This document shows positions 22,037-34,909 of a stretch of DNA of 64,000 nucleotides, piece after piece. Source of the stretch: Fragilariopsis cylindrus CCMP1102 (taxonomy: Eukaryota > Bacillariophyta > Bacillariophyceae > Bacillariales > Bacillariaceae); the NCBI GenBank assembly GCA_900095095.1, contig FMBT01000291.1:682001-746000 (forward strand), written 5' to 3'. The position numbers and the translations under genes are program-made. Within the stretch, counting starts at the first letter, position 1. Every line of letters starts with the position of its first letter. A model generated the notes under the pieces. It was not told the origin of the DNA, did no database searches, and saw nothing but the letters and a program-made list of their open reading frames with translations.

Positions 22037-25000
22037 TCATAGTTGACCTTCAGCTACTGCTTTGATAGACCTAGCCAATTCCTCGGCTTGGGAGAGGGAA
22101 AGCTGTCTTGGAGCAAATACTTCTTTGCTTGGCTGTACGACTGTAGGATCATTTGTTTTGGTAACGCGAGCGTGATGAGGTATTTCGTGTAGCATTTGAG
22201 CAACTTGTCTTTCTTCAGGGACTGTCCCTCGCTCGTACATGCTCATGAGTAGTAAATCCCCTTCTGTATGTATGGCAGCACAGTGTGCCTTTCCAAGAGT
22301 TACACAGCATAATGCAGCAAGATTTGCAGCAGTCTTCTCGCTCGCAGTAATATCGGATTTGCCCAATCTGTTGCTTTTCCCACCACTTCTAACTTTTCAA
22401 AGTAACGTGACAACGTCCAAATGATGTAGTCTAAAATCCCCTCGTCCAGGAAAATCTTCGCTCTTCGTTTATCTTTTGCTAAAAGAAGAATTTCCTCCGT
22501 CGCTTCATTCTTTTGTTCACTGGTTGTATTAGCACTAGCCACGACGTCTAACCAAGCTCTGGGCTGAGAACTTGGATCCAGTCCGTGAATTTGTGCGATT
22601 GGAAGAATTCGTACATTCCTTAAACATGCAACTTTTTTATTTCTGAGACGTTCATTGTGTAACAGAGAGGTTTTCTTTATTTCCACTAAGGGTCCAGAGG
22701 GTCCAGTGGGACTGACAGAAGGATGGGTAGGACGATTATGATCGGTATTAGAATTTATCTGTACAGAGTCTGTAGCCCCCCCTGCGGTATTAAAGAAATT
22801 TTCAGATTTTGCCGTTCCACCTGTAGGACAATTAGGCACCAAGTGTTCTGCAACATTCGATGATATACAATGTGGTACATGATCTGCCACACCTGAATCT
22901 TGATACGTATTGAGACAGGACGAAGTCATAGTTTCACTCGCATCGCATGCTTTTTCCTGAAGATTAGTGACGGCCTTTTCTGCCTTAGCTTGAATCTTTT
23001 TTCGTTCCTCTTCTGGAATTTGCATAAAACCAAACCCAAGACCACCAGCAGCGACACCTATCAATAAACCCACTGGTCCAAAGACGATACAGCCCATCGT
23101 TGCGACTCCGGCAACGCCAGCACTTAATCGAAAGCTAGGAGTGTCCTTCATTACGAATTGTTCCATGTCCTCCTTATTTAAAAGTAGTGGCTCACCATTG
23201 TTGCCATTTGTACTTCCATCATGTTGATGGATACTTTGCTGCAAATGGGCGCTGTTCTGATCATTTGATGCTGCTGCTAACCACGCTCTTCGTTCAGCTT
23301 CCTTTCTTCGTCGTGCAGCATGCGAAGTTCCTCCATTACTATCATCATCTCGATCTCCATAATCAAACGTCCGCTCGTCATCATCTATTCTTCGATTGCT
23401 ATTTGTGTTGTTATTGGTACTGGCACTGTTGCTATTATTATTAATATTATTATTCATAATGTTATTGTTGTTGCTGTTACTATTAGTACTCAGATTGTTG
23501 TTGTTGTTGTTGTTGTTGTTTGGCTGTTGTGAAAATCTTGAACTAGTAAAGAAGTCATTAACGTCTGTAGTCTGTGAATGACTGGGCCCTTCTACAAAAT
23601 GAGTTGACTGACGACTTGTCTTACTCATATCTCCATCTGTATCGTAATCACTTGACGATGCTGTTGGATTCGTGCTCTTTCAGATTTTTCTTCATCCATT
23701 CCATTCCAAATACTCCTCCCAAATTGGCTATTACTAATACTATTATTATTGTTGCTGGTCTTAAAGATATCACCAGATGTCGCTGCCTGTCGACTTCCAC
23801 CTCCAGCTCCTCCTCTATTATAACGAGATGATGATGGTTGCCATGAATGACCGACGCTACTATCGTATGAAGCTTGTTGAGAAGTGCTATTGGGATTATT
23901 GTTATTCCGACTAGAAGACGACGAAACAAATTGTGATTCTAATGTTTCATATGCACTATGATTAGTCATATTATGATTGTGGTTTTGTTTGTTGTTGCTT
24001 TCTTCCATAATCTGGTGGACGCTAGTTAGAGTAGCATGAGTAGCATCGTCGTCAGTAACAGCTTCAAGGGAAGCGTCATATTGTTGGTGATGACTTCCAT
24101 TCATGATATCTGATGTTGATCCGTGTGATCTCAACGAATGATGACTTGGACTATTATGATTACTATTATGATTGCTGTTGTTATTGTTATACTACTCTGG
24201 AATGAGAAGAATGGTGATGATTATTAAAAGAAGACTCCGAGTTTGATTGAAACGCTTTCGTCGTCATCATTTCTTCTTCTTGTCTCTGTCTCCTGGTCTC
24301 AACTGTTGCTGACATCATCTTGTCTATAGTTGTAGATGTTGCTGTTTTTCCTTTCACAAAATTTCTACCTCTTAGTTTGAGATTATTCGCCGTCGAAGTA
24401 TTCCGTATTATAGACGTAACTGCCGAGTTATTTGATGTAGTCACATTTGTACCCACTGAAGATTGTCGTTGGACAATTCTGTTGTTATTGTTGATGCTAC
24501 GGCTGTTGTTTTGATTGTCAATTTTTCTACTAGGACTACTACCGACATTATTATCAGAACCTTTGTTTCGCATTCTTTGTATTTTCGACCATCTAGTACC
24601 ATCGGCGCTACTGCCATTACTATCATCACCTGGTGAATCAGGTACAGATCAACTGATGACGATAATGATCTTGTTGGTGTTGTGTTTTGGTTTATACTTG
24701 TATTGTTGGCGTGGAGAACCAGTCGTCTTTCAGGCTGCTGCTCTGCTACGTCACCAACATCATCAGCATTTTTTCTCAGTCGTCTTTGTTGTAGTACCCG
24801 TCGATTTCTTCTCTTTTCAAAGAGATTCGGGACGTTTTCTCGAATTTGTTGTTCTTTAGATTGTCGAATTCTACTCTTCCGATTTTCAGACGCTTTACTC
24901 GTGGTTGACGATTCTTGGGATAAACGACCGGTAGTATTATCTTCGTTATTATTATTCTTATTGGCATTAAATTCAGCCTGTTGTGCCTGCACTAGACGTT

Positions 25001-25223
25001 CTTGATCCTGTTGCTTCTGTTGCTGCTCCTGTTGCTCCTGTTGCTGCTGCCTTAACGCATCTCGTTTCTTTTTTGCTGCAATACTGGTTCTTCCTGGACG
25101 ATAATTATTTTGATTCTTATTCTTATTCTGATTCTGACTTGGTGTTCTTGCTACCGAAGATCCAGTCGGTGAAGATTGTGCTTCAAAGGAAGCAATCCTA
25201 TTTCGGACTGCTGATGTTGGCAT
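22037..25223 (-). CDS. Long disordered protein with glycine-rich membrane segment and conserved helical C-terminus, several slips
   Basis: One gene of about 1,060 codons can be followed from ATG 25223 (MPTSAVRNRIASFEAQ) to the stop at 22037 across four one-base slips near 24640, 24190, 23650 and 22370. Most of it is disordered, with Gln, Asn, Ser and Arg tracts. Near the middle of the last third is an Ala/Gly-rich hydrophobic stretch (AGVAGVATMGCIVFGPVGLL), which could be a membrane hairpin. After it comes an ordered region (GLDPSSQPRAWLDVV, EILLLAKDKRRAKIFLDEGI, then EKTAANLAALCCVTLGKAHC and YERGTVPEERQVAQMLHEIP) that looks like helical, armadillo-like repeats. No family is recognised. The ordered C-terminus argues for a real and conserved gene. 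Confidence 0.55.
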
Positions 25224-26442
25224 GTTATATATGTTGATTGAGTCACCTCGCTCAGATGACGATGTCCAGCTTCCTTACCAGAGCTCTTCACACCAGAAAA
25301 GAAAACGAAGACGGAGAAAAGAGTTTGAATTCACTCTCTGCACTATTGCACTGCTGACTTCTTTTATAGTATCTAGTCACAGCATCAAGTATTTCTGATG
25401 GAGTATGACACTAGTGGATTTTCTTCCGATTCATTCGTATTATCGACCGTCACGGTACAATGTATTACAAGCATAAACGCATATAATACTGTATTATTGT
25501 TATTTTTTTTGGATGTTGTGTTGTGTTTTCAAACTCGACACGCTCTTGAATGAGACGTTTACATACCGTTTACATTGGCGATGCGACGCCAATGCTGTTG
25601 CCTCAGACTAACCTATGTATACTACATATATAAGATACGTACATAATTGAAAAAAGCAATGAGATTATCCATCCCGATCTTGTGTGTGACCTGTGATGAT
25701 TGCTTAGAGTTACTACAATGTACTGTAACAACAATAAAGTGTTCAGTATTATGTTTGTCTACGCATATCCCCCACATGCACATTGGCATTGTAGATAGAT
25801 AAACAAATCACAGCTGGAGATGTTCAAACAACATTATGATGTTGTGGAGGTGGGACTTGTTGATACAATTATCTCTGACTACACACAAACCAATCAATCT
25901 ACCATAGAGACATGATAGTCCATCTGTTGTTGGACTTGCTACAATGTCCCTCACTAACAATATCATATTCACTTGTTGCACTGTCAAAGAAAAACTGTAC
26001 CAACAGAAGATAAGTATGGTCTAGTTAGTCATATTAAAGTGCCTATTTGTTTGGGTTGACTTGGCAAGATAAGTGGAAGTGCGAACATCACACTTTACCT
26101 GGTACATCTCCACAATACTACTGTACACAAAGCATTATAGTAATACATGTAAAAATAGCTTGTGCGTAAACACACTTTTTCTGAGGATACAGCCCTTTGA
26201 TCGATTGATTTCATGGTACACCACTATTCAATTATAGAAGAGCAATTTTTTTTTTTTGGTTAATAAGTATATGCCATTAGTATAAGCTTAGCCCTAGTTT
26301 AATTATAATATGATATTTACAGGTTCGAACTGAAATATCTATTCATTATCTTTTGGTCAGCATTTCTTGATCAAAGCAACACGTATAGCATTAAAACATA
26401 ATAATAGTACATATGGTATTTGAAAACAGATTGCCGGAGCTT
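25224..26442. other. Intergenic, about 1.2 kb
   Basis: No coding signal. The stretch lies upstream of the disordered-protein gene and downstream of the choline-transporter-like gene, both on the minus strand. It has A/T runs and TACTGTA-type palindromes near 25722, but no tRNA or repeat that I can support. Confidence 0.45.
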
Positions 26443-29400
26443 TTAATGCAAAAGAGGATGACGCTCTGAGCCTCTAATACTGCCATTCATTGCCGGATTG
26501 AAATACATATCTGGCCCACGAACCGATCCATTCAATGTTGGGTCAAGAAATCCAGCAACTTGAACTCGCATATCCAAGACATCCATGCAGCCAGGCCAAA
26601 CCTCTCGCCAGGCATTTCTCATCTCTTCACTTAATTTGGGATGATTCTGTTCAAAATCAACTGGACTAGCCGCAAACAAGACGATAACCGCATTTACAGA
26701 ACTCGAAATAATACCAAATAACACGCTCGAAACCACAAGTCCGACACATCCACCAGCACTGTAAAAAGTAATCGATAAAAAATAACAATGGTATCAGAAG
26801 AGAAAAAAACGAAATTTGTGCGAGAGAAAAATTAACTATCATCAAACTTCTCGCAGTCTATATGCCTTCAATTGACTTACACAAAAGATGTTACAACAGG
26901 TTCGCCTGTAGCAGTAAGCGAAAGGCTTTCGAATTGTTCCAGTAAATGCGCAAATAGGCCAGTGAGACCAGCGATAGCTATCGTGATCAGAAGGAGGACG
27001 TTTGGAACAAGATCATCAGAAACAATCGTTGTCCACCCCCTCCTTTCAAAAAGCTCTGCAGACTGTAACCCAGCATCCATAAGGCTGTATCCATATAGAC
27101 CAACGTATGTGAAAGACCAGTGACTGAATCGAACTCCTAACTTATCGACACAGGAAGTCATCCCAGATTGTATGCAATGCATACATTCATGAAGAGTCAT
27201 TAGCGAATTGACTTCTTCAGTTGGCCGAAAAAAAACCGAAAGTTGCCTTAATATACGGACAGGTCCAACGAACAGGCTTCCAAAACAAATGGAACCAATT
27301 GAATAAAAGAGAGATCGGAAGAAAGCATGTTTCAAGTCTGCTATACGATGAGAGGTGTCACCCTCAGGTTCATACCACCATTTTCCAATGACATCGGTAA
27401 CAGTTACTTGTACAATATTCTGTAGCGGAAAAAGGGCAAATGGATTTATGTCAATCAAAGTTCTTTGTTTCAAATTCGGTAAGAAGTCATGCAATTTCTA
27501 CACACGAACAAAAACTCACCAAAAAGACGTGTAAGGTCCAATAGTACGATATTCCAAGGAGACAGTAGTAAAGATATCCAACACCTTCAAATGATTCATT
27601 GATCACACCCACTTGAATAGCATCGTACACTCCAAAAGCCACAAAAACGTAATAAATTGACGAAACCATTGCTAAAATTTGAAAGATAAAGGAAACAATA
27701 ACTGCGCCTGGATTGGCCAAAATACCCGTTAGTCCAGCTTTGAGATTGGCCGCGGCAAACGGCATTCTATCCCACACGATGAATGCGTACGCTGCACTCA
27801 TGGCTAAGGCAATAATTCCTGTAATCGGAACAATCTTTTTAGGGCTTAGACCAATACCAATCGTCCCCCATATAAAGCTGAAGGTTATTGTCAAAATGAG
27901 TGCAATTTGAACAATCTTATTTGGAAAGTTCGTCATTAATAACAGAGTAAAGCCAGAAATGACGATGGCAAATAGACCACTAAAACCAGCGATATAGATC
28001 AAGTTTGTGAAAATAATAGTAACGGATGATTCGCTATCCTCCGGAGACTCATCGTGGACACGTAGTGCTTCAAAACCATAGGTTCGCCCGAGATAAATGA
28101 TCCCCAATATGTGGAAGACAAAGAGTAACACGAATATAATGTCACGACAGGATGGTAATTGTTCGGTACCTTTTACGTTTTCCATGAATAGTTGGGCAGA
28201 TCGTTGTCGCATATGCCTTTTTTGCTTACGTGATTCTTTACGAGTTGACTTGTTGTGGCTACTTTTTTTGCTAAGTAGGAACACTGCCTCCCCACCAGCA
28301 TCACTGCCGTCGTCAGTGCTGTTCATATTTTTTGTGTTACCATTGATATTACGCATCGACCCCCCCGAAAAGGGCGACATATTACCGTCATCTCCTCCCA
28401 TATAAACACCACGATTATACGTCATAGGATGTTGTTGCGGTTGTTGCTGCTGTCGTTGTTGATATGGATAATACTGTGGCTGTTGTTGATGCTGATTTGG
28501 ACTCGTATTAGAGTTTAATGGCATTGGGAACATCTGAGGTTCCATTGGTGATATCCGTCCCCGCCAATCTTCGCTTTTGGTACGAACATGACCGCTTGGT
28601 ACGCCACCACCTCGAGACTGATTTCGGGGAGAAGCTGGTGGACGAGGAACACTACCGGTCAATTTTCGAATCTCTGAAACAGGTGAAAACTCTGCACTGT
28701 TAGAGCGCTTCCGGCCTATCCTAGTAGGAGTATTTGAACTATTTCTTTGACCGGGATGTCGTGGTAGTGGTGCTGGGCCACCATTTCCCGAAAACATCGA
28801 GGGCGAGATCGTTGCATCCATGGAACCATACAGCGCGCTCGCTTGTGGTCCGTTGTATGAATTCGCTCGTCGATGAGCTGGACGTCTATTGTTGTTGCTG
28901 TTTAATTGGGCACCACCTACGCTATTCGTATATTGTTGTTGTTGTTGTTGTTGTTGTTGAGGTTGTTGTGTATGATGATACTGCATCGTGGTCGGAGGAG
29001 TTGGTGGAAGCCCTCCTGCGCTATGTACGCTACCATTCAACATTTGCGATGGGAAATTCCCACCACCGGGTGAAGAATACGCGATCCCACCTGGTGCTTG
29101 ATGGGTTGTAAAATTGACCGGAGATGATGACAACTGATAGGGATTCATAGGTGGAGGATGCCCTGTCGCCATTCCGTTAGCGAACTGGTTAGGTCCATTT
29201 TGCAGCCAGGGAGAGGAGATACCAGCAGTCATCAAAGGCGGTTGCTGCTGCTGCTGCTGCGGTGACAATGGCGGAGGGGGAATCATCCGTGACGAATGAC
29301 CATTATTCGACGCATTGGCTTGATAACTAATTTGAGCTGGATATTCATTCTTGGATTTCCTGCTCGTCTTCGTACTTGTTGTGTTCGAAGTATTGATATC

Positions 29401-29565
29401 GGACCGTATTACCGCGGGAGGAGCCGGTGTTGTCTCTTTTTGTCGTTGAGGTGTACCGCTATCCGTGGTGACTATGGTAGGCGCTGAATCGCTCTGAAAG
29501 CTATTTGTATTGAATATGTCTTCGCCAGTAATATTGTCGCCATCACCTTTTCTAGGCTTACCCAT
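26443..29565 (-). CDS. Choline-transporter-like (CTL/SLC44, PNS1-type) membrane protein with long Q/N/P-rich N-tail
   Basis: Three exons (27520-29565, 26881-27419, 26443-26758) with introns of 100 and 122 nt splice in frame to 966 residues without any slip. About 440 N-terminal residues are disordered and rich in Gln, Pro, Asn and Ser. A charged stretch (RKESRKQKRHMRQRSAQLF) precedes roughly ten membrane spans. The CTL signature region reads YYCLLGISYYWTLHVFLNIV, then VTVTDVIGKWWYEP, with a later MTLHECMHCIQSG and YVGLYGYSLMDAG, as in PNS1/SLC44 proteins. Family members are plasma-membrane or organelle transporters for choline or ethanolamine, but substrate specificity varies and is not shown here. 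The protein ends with a short Asn/Gly/Arg-rich tail. Confidence 0.88.
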
Positions 29566-31508
29566 ACTGTGAGTTATCTTGTGGCTTGTTTGGATTGAGT
29601 GATAGGAAATCGATTTAGATCTTGTTATTCTTTGCTCTTTCTCTTTTGCTTTTTCCCTTTTTGTTTTAACTCAAATGAATAGTTTACCTAGAATGTAAAT
29701 AGTAGGAAACAACATATGTTATAAAATAGGAGTAATAGAACACAAATGTATGGTCGTGGAAGAGATGCTTCGCCAGTTGCGAGGTGAACGATCCGCTTTT
29801 GAGTGACCAAGAATTCAAACACATGTAATAGTACCTGTTGTGACATCTATTTTTGCATTACCGGGAGAAGTAACGTTAGCGCTGTCTGCGCTGTGTGTGT
29901 CCCTCTTTTTAACAATTCTGGACAGAGATGTGTCAATCTGTTGAAAATCATAAAATACCGTATATAAGCGTTGAGAATTCAAAAAATGAGAGTATGAACA
30001 GCCTAAAATTAAATACTTAGGAAGAATACATTTCTGTTGTGTGTAAAAAAATGATGGTGCCGGTAGGAATCTTGGACAAAAATTCTGGTACAATACCGTA
30101 TGCATACAGTACGCGGTAATACAATGTACTACCGAGATATGACATACGGTATTATATTATTAAAAGCACCGACACATACAATGTAGTAGAGCATTCAGAA
30201 GCTGGCTGAGGGTAAACAAACTACTGTAGTGTAGCCAAAAAACTTTAAACATTGGTAGGTGCACTAGGCTGGATGGCTATGTCTTTTGTTGAATCAAGAT
30301 AATCTTTGCTATACATATCTACTTGGGCATTAGCTAGATTAATAACATATTATACATATATTTATATATATATGTCACATAGAAAATCAATGAGTTAAAT
30401 AAATAAGATAATCTTTGCTACTAGATTATTATCCTACAGTACAACAGTGGTGACTGATTTTTGTCCTGTAGACAAGCCATAATAAATGATGTTAGTATGA
30501 TTAGTATATATAGTACGTACAGTACATATACTGTATCTGTTGAAGAGGTCTATGTTGATTCGATTCGATCTAGTCGTCTCAAGTCGTGTAAGAATTGACA
30601 GAGAACATGTCATGCTGTAATCGCATCAGCCATTGTATGTTCAAGTAGAGAACAAGAATCTTCGAAATTCCAAAATTATATCAGAACGTGATACACGTGC
30701 ACAACCGCGCTCATCGGTTCTCATCGCGTCATTGGGGATGACACACTGATGACAAATTGAAGTCGCTGGTGTCATTTGTTACTTCAAGTAGTTCACTAGT
30801 GTTCTAGCACACAGACAGTAGTTCCTACGGTACTGTACTGTGCAGTATTGTGATTTATTGACTTTCTTAGAAGGAAAAATGAGAATTACGCATCGCCGAG
30901 ATACAATTACAGCAGGGCGAATGAAATGTTACTGAATATTTTACACGTGATGTGCGTACTTCAAGAAGTTACTCAGCACGGAACATGGCGATGTATACAA
31001 TTTTCAAACCTGGAACATGTGTTCTCTCTCTCTCTTTGAAAAAGAACGAAGCGAACTCAAAATTCACTACAAGAAGAAAGAGAACAATCAAAAAGTAAGT
31101 GAGAAGAACACCTACCCAAATTACCGTTTCATGACACGGCCAATAACAGTCATAATCTACCAGTACTGTCAAGAAACGCGCAAAAATACCAAAGAAAGTG
31201 AGGTGTAACTGAATACACACAAAAAGCATCAGCAATCAGTATCAGCAATAAGAACATCATCATCAATACAACCTTATTAAAAACGCATAGAGTTCTGATT
31301 CATTCGCTTACTCACCCTATTCGAAACGTTTGAGCGAGTAACTACTTTATACTTCACCGAGCTAAGGTTTGATTCTCATACATCAAGTACAATTCAATTA
31401 TTCGAAAAATACATACTTCGCTCATAAAATACAAAACCATTACAATTGCATTCGACAATACAATAATATTACAAACTAATACAAATAATAATAAATAAAA
31501 CAAAAACA
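29566..31508. promoter_or_regulatory. Long divergent intergenic region, about 1.9 kb
   Basis: Separates the CTL gene (minus) from the DUF6824 gene (plus). No coding frame is supported. Short palindromes of the TACTGTA/TACAGTA type cluster near 30515-30535 and 30830-30845, and a CTTGAAGTA/TACTTCAAG pair is near 30783 and 30958. The last 200 bases are A-rich, like a 5' UTR leading to AACAATGGC at 31506. The large size suggests a richer control region than its neighbours have. Confidence 0.4.
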
Positions 31509-33298
31509 ATGGCCATGTCATCCCATACGACTAGTGTCGTTAATACTACCGGTACAAGTAACAGCAGCAGCAGAAACAACTCCGCCGCAACCACAACAAT
31601 GATGGTTGCCGGTGGTATTGGTTGCGGCGGTGGTGGTGCACTTCGAAGAATCAGAACACCAACTCCTCAAGACGTACTTAGTGGACGAGGTGGTGGAATT
31701 AATTCTCATCCTGGTAATAAAGTCTTCCGTGAATGGGTTCGTCTCCGGAAGGAAGATTACAATCTTGCACGTAATAAGAAGGAAAAGACAGTGGTCGCAA
31801 CAGAGGTTGTTCGTCAGGTACAACAACAAAACGGTAGATTCTTAACTAAGGACACCTCCGTTGTTGGTGGTAGTGGTGGTCATTGGTGGGTAGAAATTGA
31901 TGAAATCAAAGCACTCGCCAAGACCACACAGGCTCTTAGAGAAGGTGCCCCGAAGATTCGTATGGCCCATCAACTTCCAGAAGATGCTGACACTACTACT
32001 ACTTTCGTCGCCACTGACACCATCACCTCCGTGAAAGAAAACAAAACCGTCAAGAAACGCAGGAGAAAGAACAGCTGTTCCTCTGAAGTATCTGATGCCT
32101 CTGACCACACATTGGCCGAAGAAGTACTCGAAGTAACACTCCCGGCATTACCGTATTGCAAGTCGGAGCAATTGCTTTTACCGGTAACAGATTATAGCAT
32201 GGCGCTTGAAAAGCTACAAGAAAACGTGGAACAAGCTAAATATATAGCTGATCATCAAGACGATCAAGGACAAGAGAAGAAACAGAAACAAGAGCAACGC
32301 CAAATGAACACACTTGTCGCTCCTCTAACAAGCAACAAGGACTTCAACGCAAGATACCAAAAAAACCGGTTCAATCCACTGGAGATGTCAGCAGTAGATC
32401 CTTTTGCTGATACACCACCATTAATGGCAACTCCCGCACCTGATTTCGGTAATGAGATTCCTTCATTATCTCTTGACGTTGCGAATCCTACTACTGCTAC
32501 TATTGCACTACCAGGACCACCATTACCAAGAAAGACGAAGCTTCAACGAAATCATAGCCTGTCATTATCGGACTACGGTGATGGGATGGGAGCATTGTCA
32601 AACACGAATTTAGAAATAATGGGTAGTAGTGGAGTCGAATTTGTGAATCCATTTGATGATGAAAGCAACGTCTACGCGAGTGAGAATGACACGAGCGTTG
32701 TTTCATCATTTGTACCATCGTCTGTTACAAATCATTGGGCAGGAGCAGCACCGACACAAGACGGAGCTCTAAAACCAAGGTACGTTTCTAAAAGTGTCTA
32801 CTTTTGTTTGTTTGTTTTTGTTTTGAATTACTCACCTCACACACGGATTTATTTGGCTTTATCTCACATACAGCCCTCTTTCTTTCTAAAAAAAATTAAC
32901 AACTATATGTACAAAACAGCCAAAGCAACGTGAGCATCAATCATACCGAGTCAAACAATAGATGGAATAGGCTGCTATCATCAGCAGCAATAGCAAATGA
33001 TGATGATGATGATGTCCGTAATGATTATGAACAGAACAGTGAGAATTTCAATAGTGATTATTTCTTTCACGACGACGGTCCTATGGAAAGTGATTTCGGA
33101 GATGGCATGAGATCTATATTGGATGTTGTACATCCTGATCTAACGTCTCCTGAAAAAGATGACGATTCAATCCCAACATTGCTTATGCCTTGGCGTGGTG
33201 ATAAAAAGAATACTACGATGAAACGTCGGACGAGTTTCTCATCAAGAAACTCTCTTTCTCGAGGGAGTTTGAATAGTTTGATTGGTGGAAGGCAGTAA
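31509..33298 (+). CDS. DUF6824-domain nuclear regulator (diatom-expanded family)
   Basis: Two exons (31509-32779 and 32920-33298) with a 140-nt intron (donor GTACGT, acceptor AACAG) give 549 residues with no slip. Residues of about 52-155 form the domain, starting TPQDVLSGRGGGINSHPGN, continuing FREWVRLRKEDYNLARNK and ending HWWVEIDEIKALAKTTQALR. This block is known mainly from stramenopiles, especially diatoms, in large families of probable nuclear regulators; its biochemical role is not established. A basic stretch (KTVKKRRRKNS) just after it is a likely nuclear localisation signal. The rest is acidic and Ser-rich with a short Asp run, compatible with an activation region. The start fits AACAATGG context. 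The long upstream intergenic region also suits a regulated gene. Confidence 0.85.
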
Positions 33299-34909
33299 AG
33301 GAATAAAGGGAAAAGATCTGATTTTTGAAAATAAAACCTACTACATTGTACAGTAATACTTATTGCAACGGCACACAATCCTTCACCCGAACGAAGGGAA
33401 TTTAGTAAAAAAAGTAAAACGAAAAATTTAAAAATAAAATCGACTGAGTAGTTCCCCATTTTTCTAGTTAATCTATTTTTAGAGTGTAGATATTATGCAT
33501 ATCTTTAGAAGGTGGGATCTACACCCTCCAGCTTGTTTAGAGCTGCTTTGATTTATGTATCAGAAACTAGTCAAATTACTGTAACAAACATGAGTAGAGG
33601 AATGACTACTTATTATAATGTTATTTGGTGTGTAGTAAGACAGTAGGCGGACCCTGCCCTCCATACCAGGGGCTATAATTATAGCTGATTCAGAAACAAT
33701 ATAATATACGGTACATGAATGGCTATACAGGGAATTGTGCTGGAAAATCCTGATTGCTCATATGTACATCCATACTGCACAAACAAAGCTTGTATCAGGA
33801 AACGATCTTCAAAACTGTCATTGGGGGACTAATTTTTAGCATTTTGATATGTTATAACAGTCCAGACTATTTTATGTCAAGATATTGTAATAGTATTGGA
33901 TCTATTTCCTTGAAGAGTTTCCCAAGAATAGTAGAACACCATGTGGCTGCTGTCATGTCATGTCATGTCATGTCATGTCATCAATCATTCTACAGTATGA
34001 CACATGATAAGAAGAAGAGGAATTCATATAATGGGTCTCAACTATATCCTTTCTAATAGACAATCAGATATAATGCTACTCACTTACTTGTTTCCCCCTG
34101 ACAATTGTCACCCACAAAATGAAAGGCCGACAATGTACGCAATACAGTAGAGAGGCATGCAAATTTCAATATTTTCCTCAATGGGCTTTTCGGAAATATC
34201 AATACCCTCAAAGCCCCGTAAAACTCATTGCAACATCTATCATACTTGGATCTTCATGAAACCTTTCTTCTTCGCCAAATCTCTACCTTCACAATGCAAC
34301 CAGCGGGACGAATTCATAATCCCCATCACCACTATGATCCATTGGATCGTATATACGGAGGAGCAGCTCGTCACATTCCACCAACAAAGGCATCATTGCT
34401 TGTGTCAAGCGATGTGGTTTCATCCAAGATTCATCACCGGCAGAGTTGGAGTGCGATGGAAATCAAACGTAAACCCTACCCACATCCTACACGGCGATGT
34501 GTGGAGGATGCAAATCGTAGGTCCATTTGCATCGACATCTCTAAGTGCGATGATAACAGGAAGGCCGTGGCGTGTTGACTATTGCAGACATCGCTCTACG
34601 TTTGTAGGTGAAAACATGCATTATGTAGAGTGTATTTGCTATAATATGAATCGGTTACTAGATTGTTAATTTTAAAGAAAGTGAGCTATGTGTGGTCATG
34701 AGTCTCTTTGCACTTTTATACGACCAGATGGTGTTCACCTTCCACATTGATGTGATGTGTCAAGCGATGTTCGCTAACACGTGTAAGATATCCCAAACGC
34801 ATATCTTCAACAGGGCGGACATTATTTTTACAGTATGCCAAAATTGATTCGAGCTCTGAGGTGCAGCAATCAAGAGCTGTAGCTGTGCTAAATCATACTG
34901 AACTATTTC
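33299..34909. other. Gene-poor stretch
   Basis: No gene I can support. A frame at 34157-34669 and overlapping frames have no recognisable domain. The base composition turns less AT-rich from about 34160, suggesting old inserted or degraded material. Confidence 0.4.
33952..33981. repeat. (TCATG)n microsatellite
   Basis: About six perfect five-base units in a row. No coding context. Confidence 0.9.

Noticed and set aside
23320-23581. Hydrophobic Ile/Val/Leu frames on the plus strand
   Set aside because: Antisense of Asn codon repeats; typical artefact of AAT/AAC tracts.
8531-25223. Programmed ribosomal frameshifting as the cause of the many slips
   Set aside because: No shared slippery motif or stop context at the sites, different slip directions, and clustering by position rather than by gene type.
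26290-26335. GGTTCGAAC string resembling a tRNA T-arm
   Set aside because: No matching acceptor, D or anticodon stems around it; the flanks are AT-rich and do not fold as a tRNA.
34157-34669. 170-codon frame on the plus strand
   Set aside because: No domain, mixed composition, overlaps other frames of similar length; no sign of conservation.
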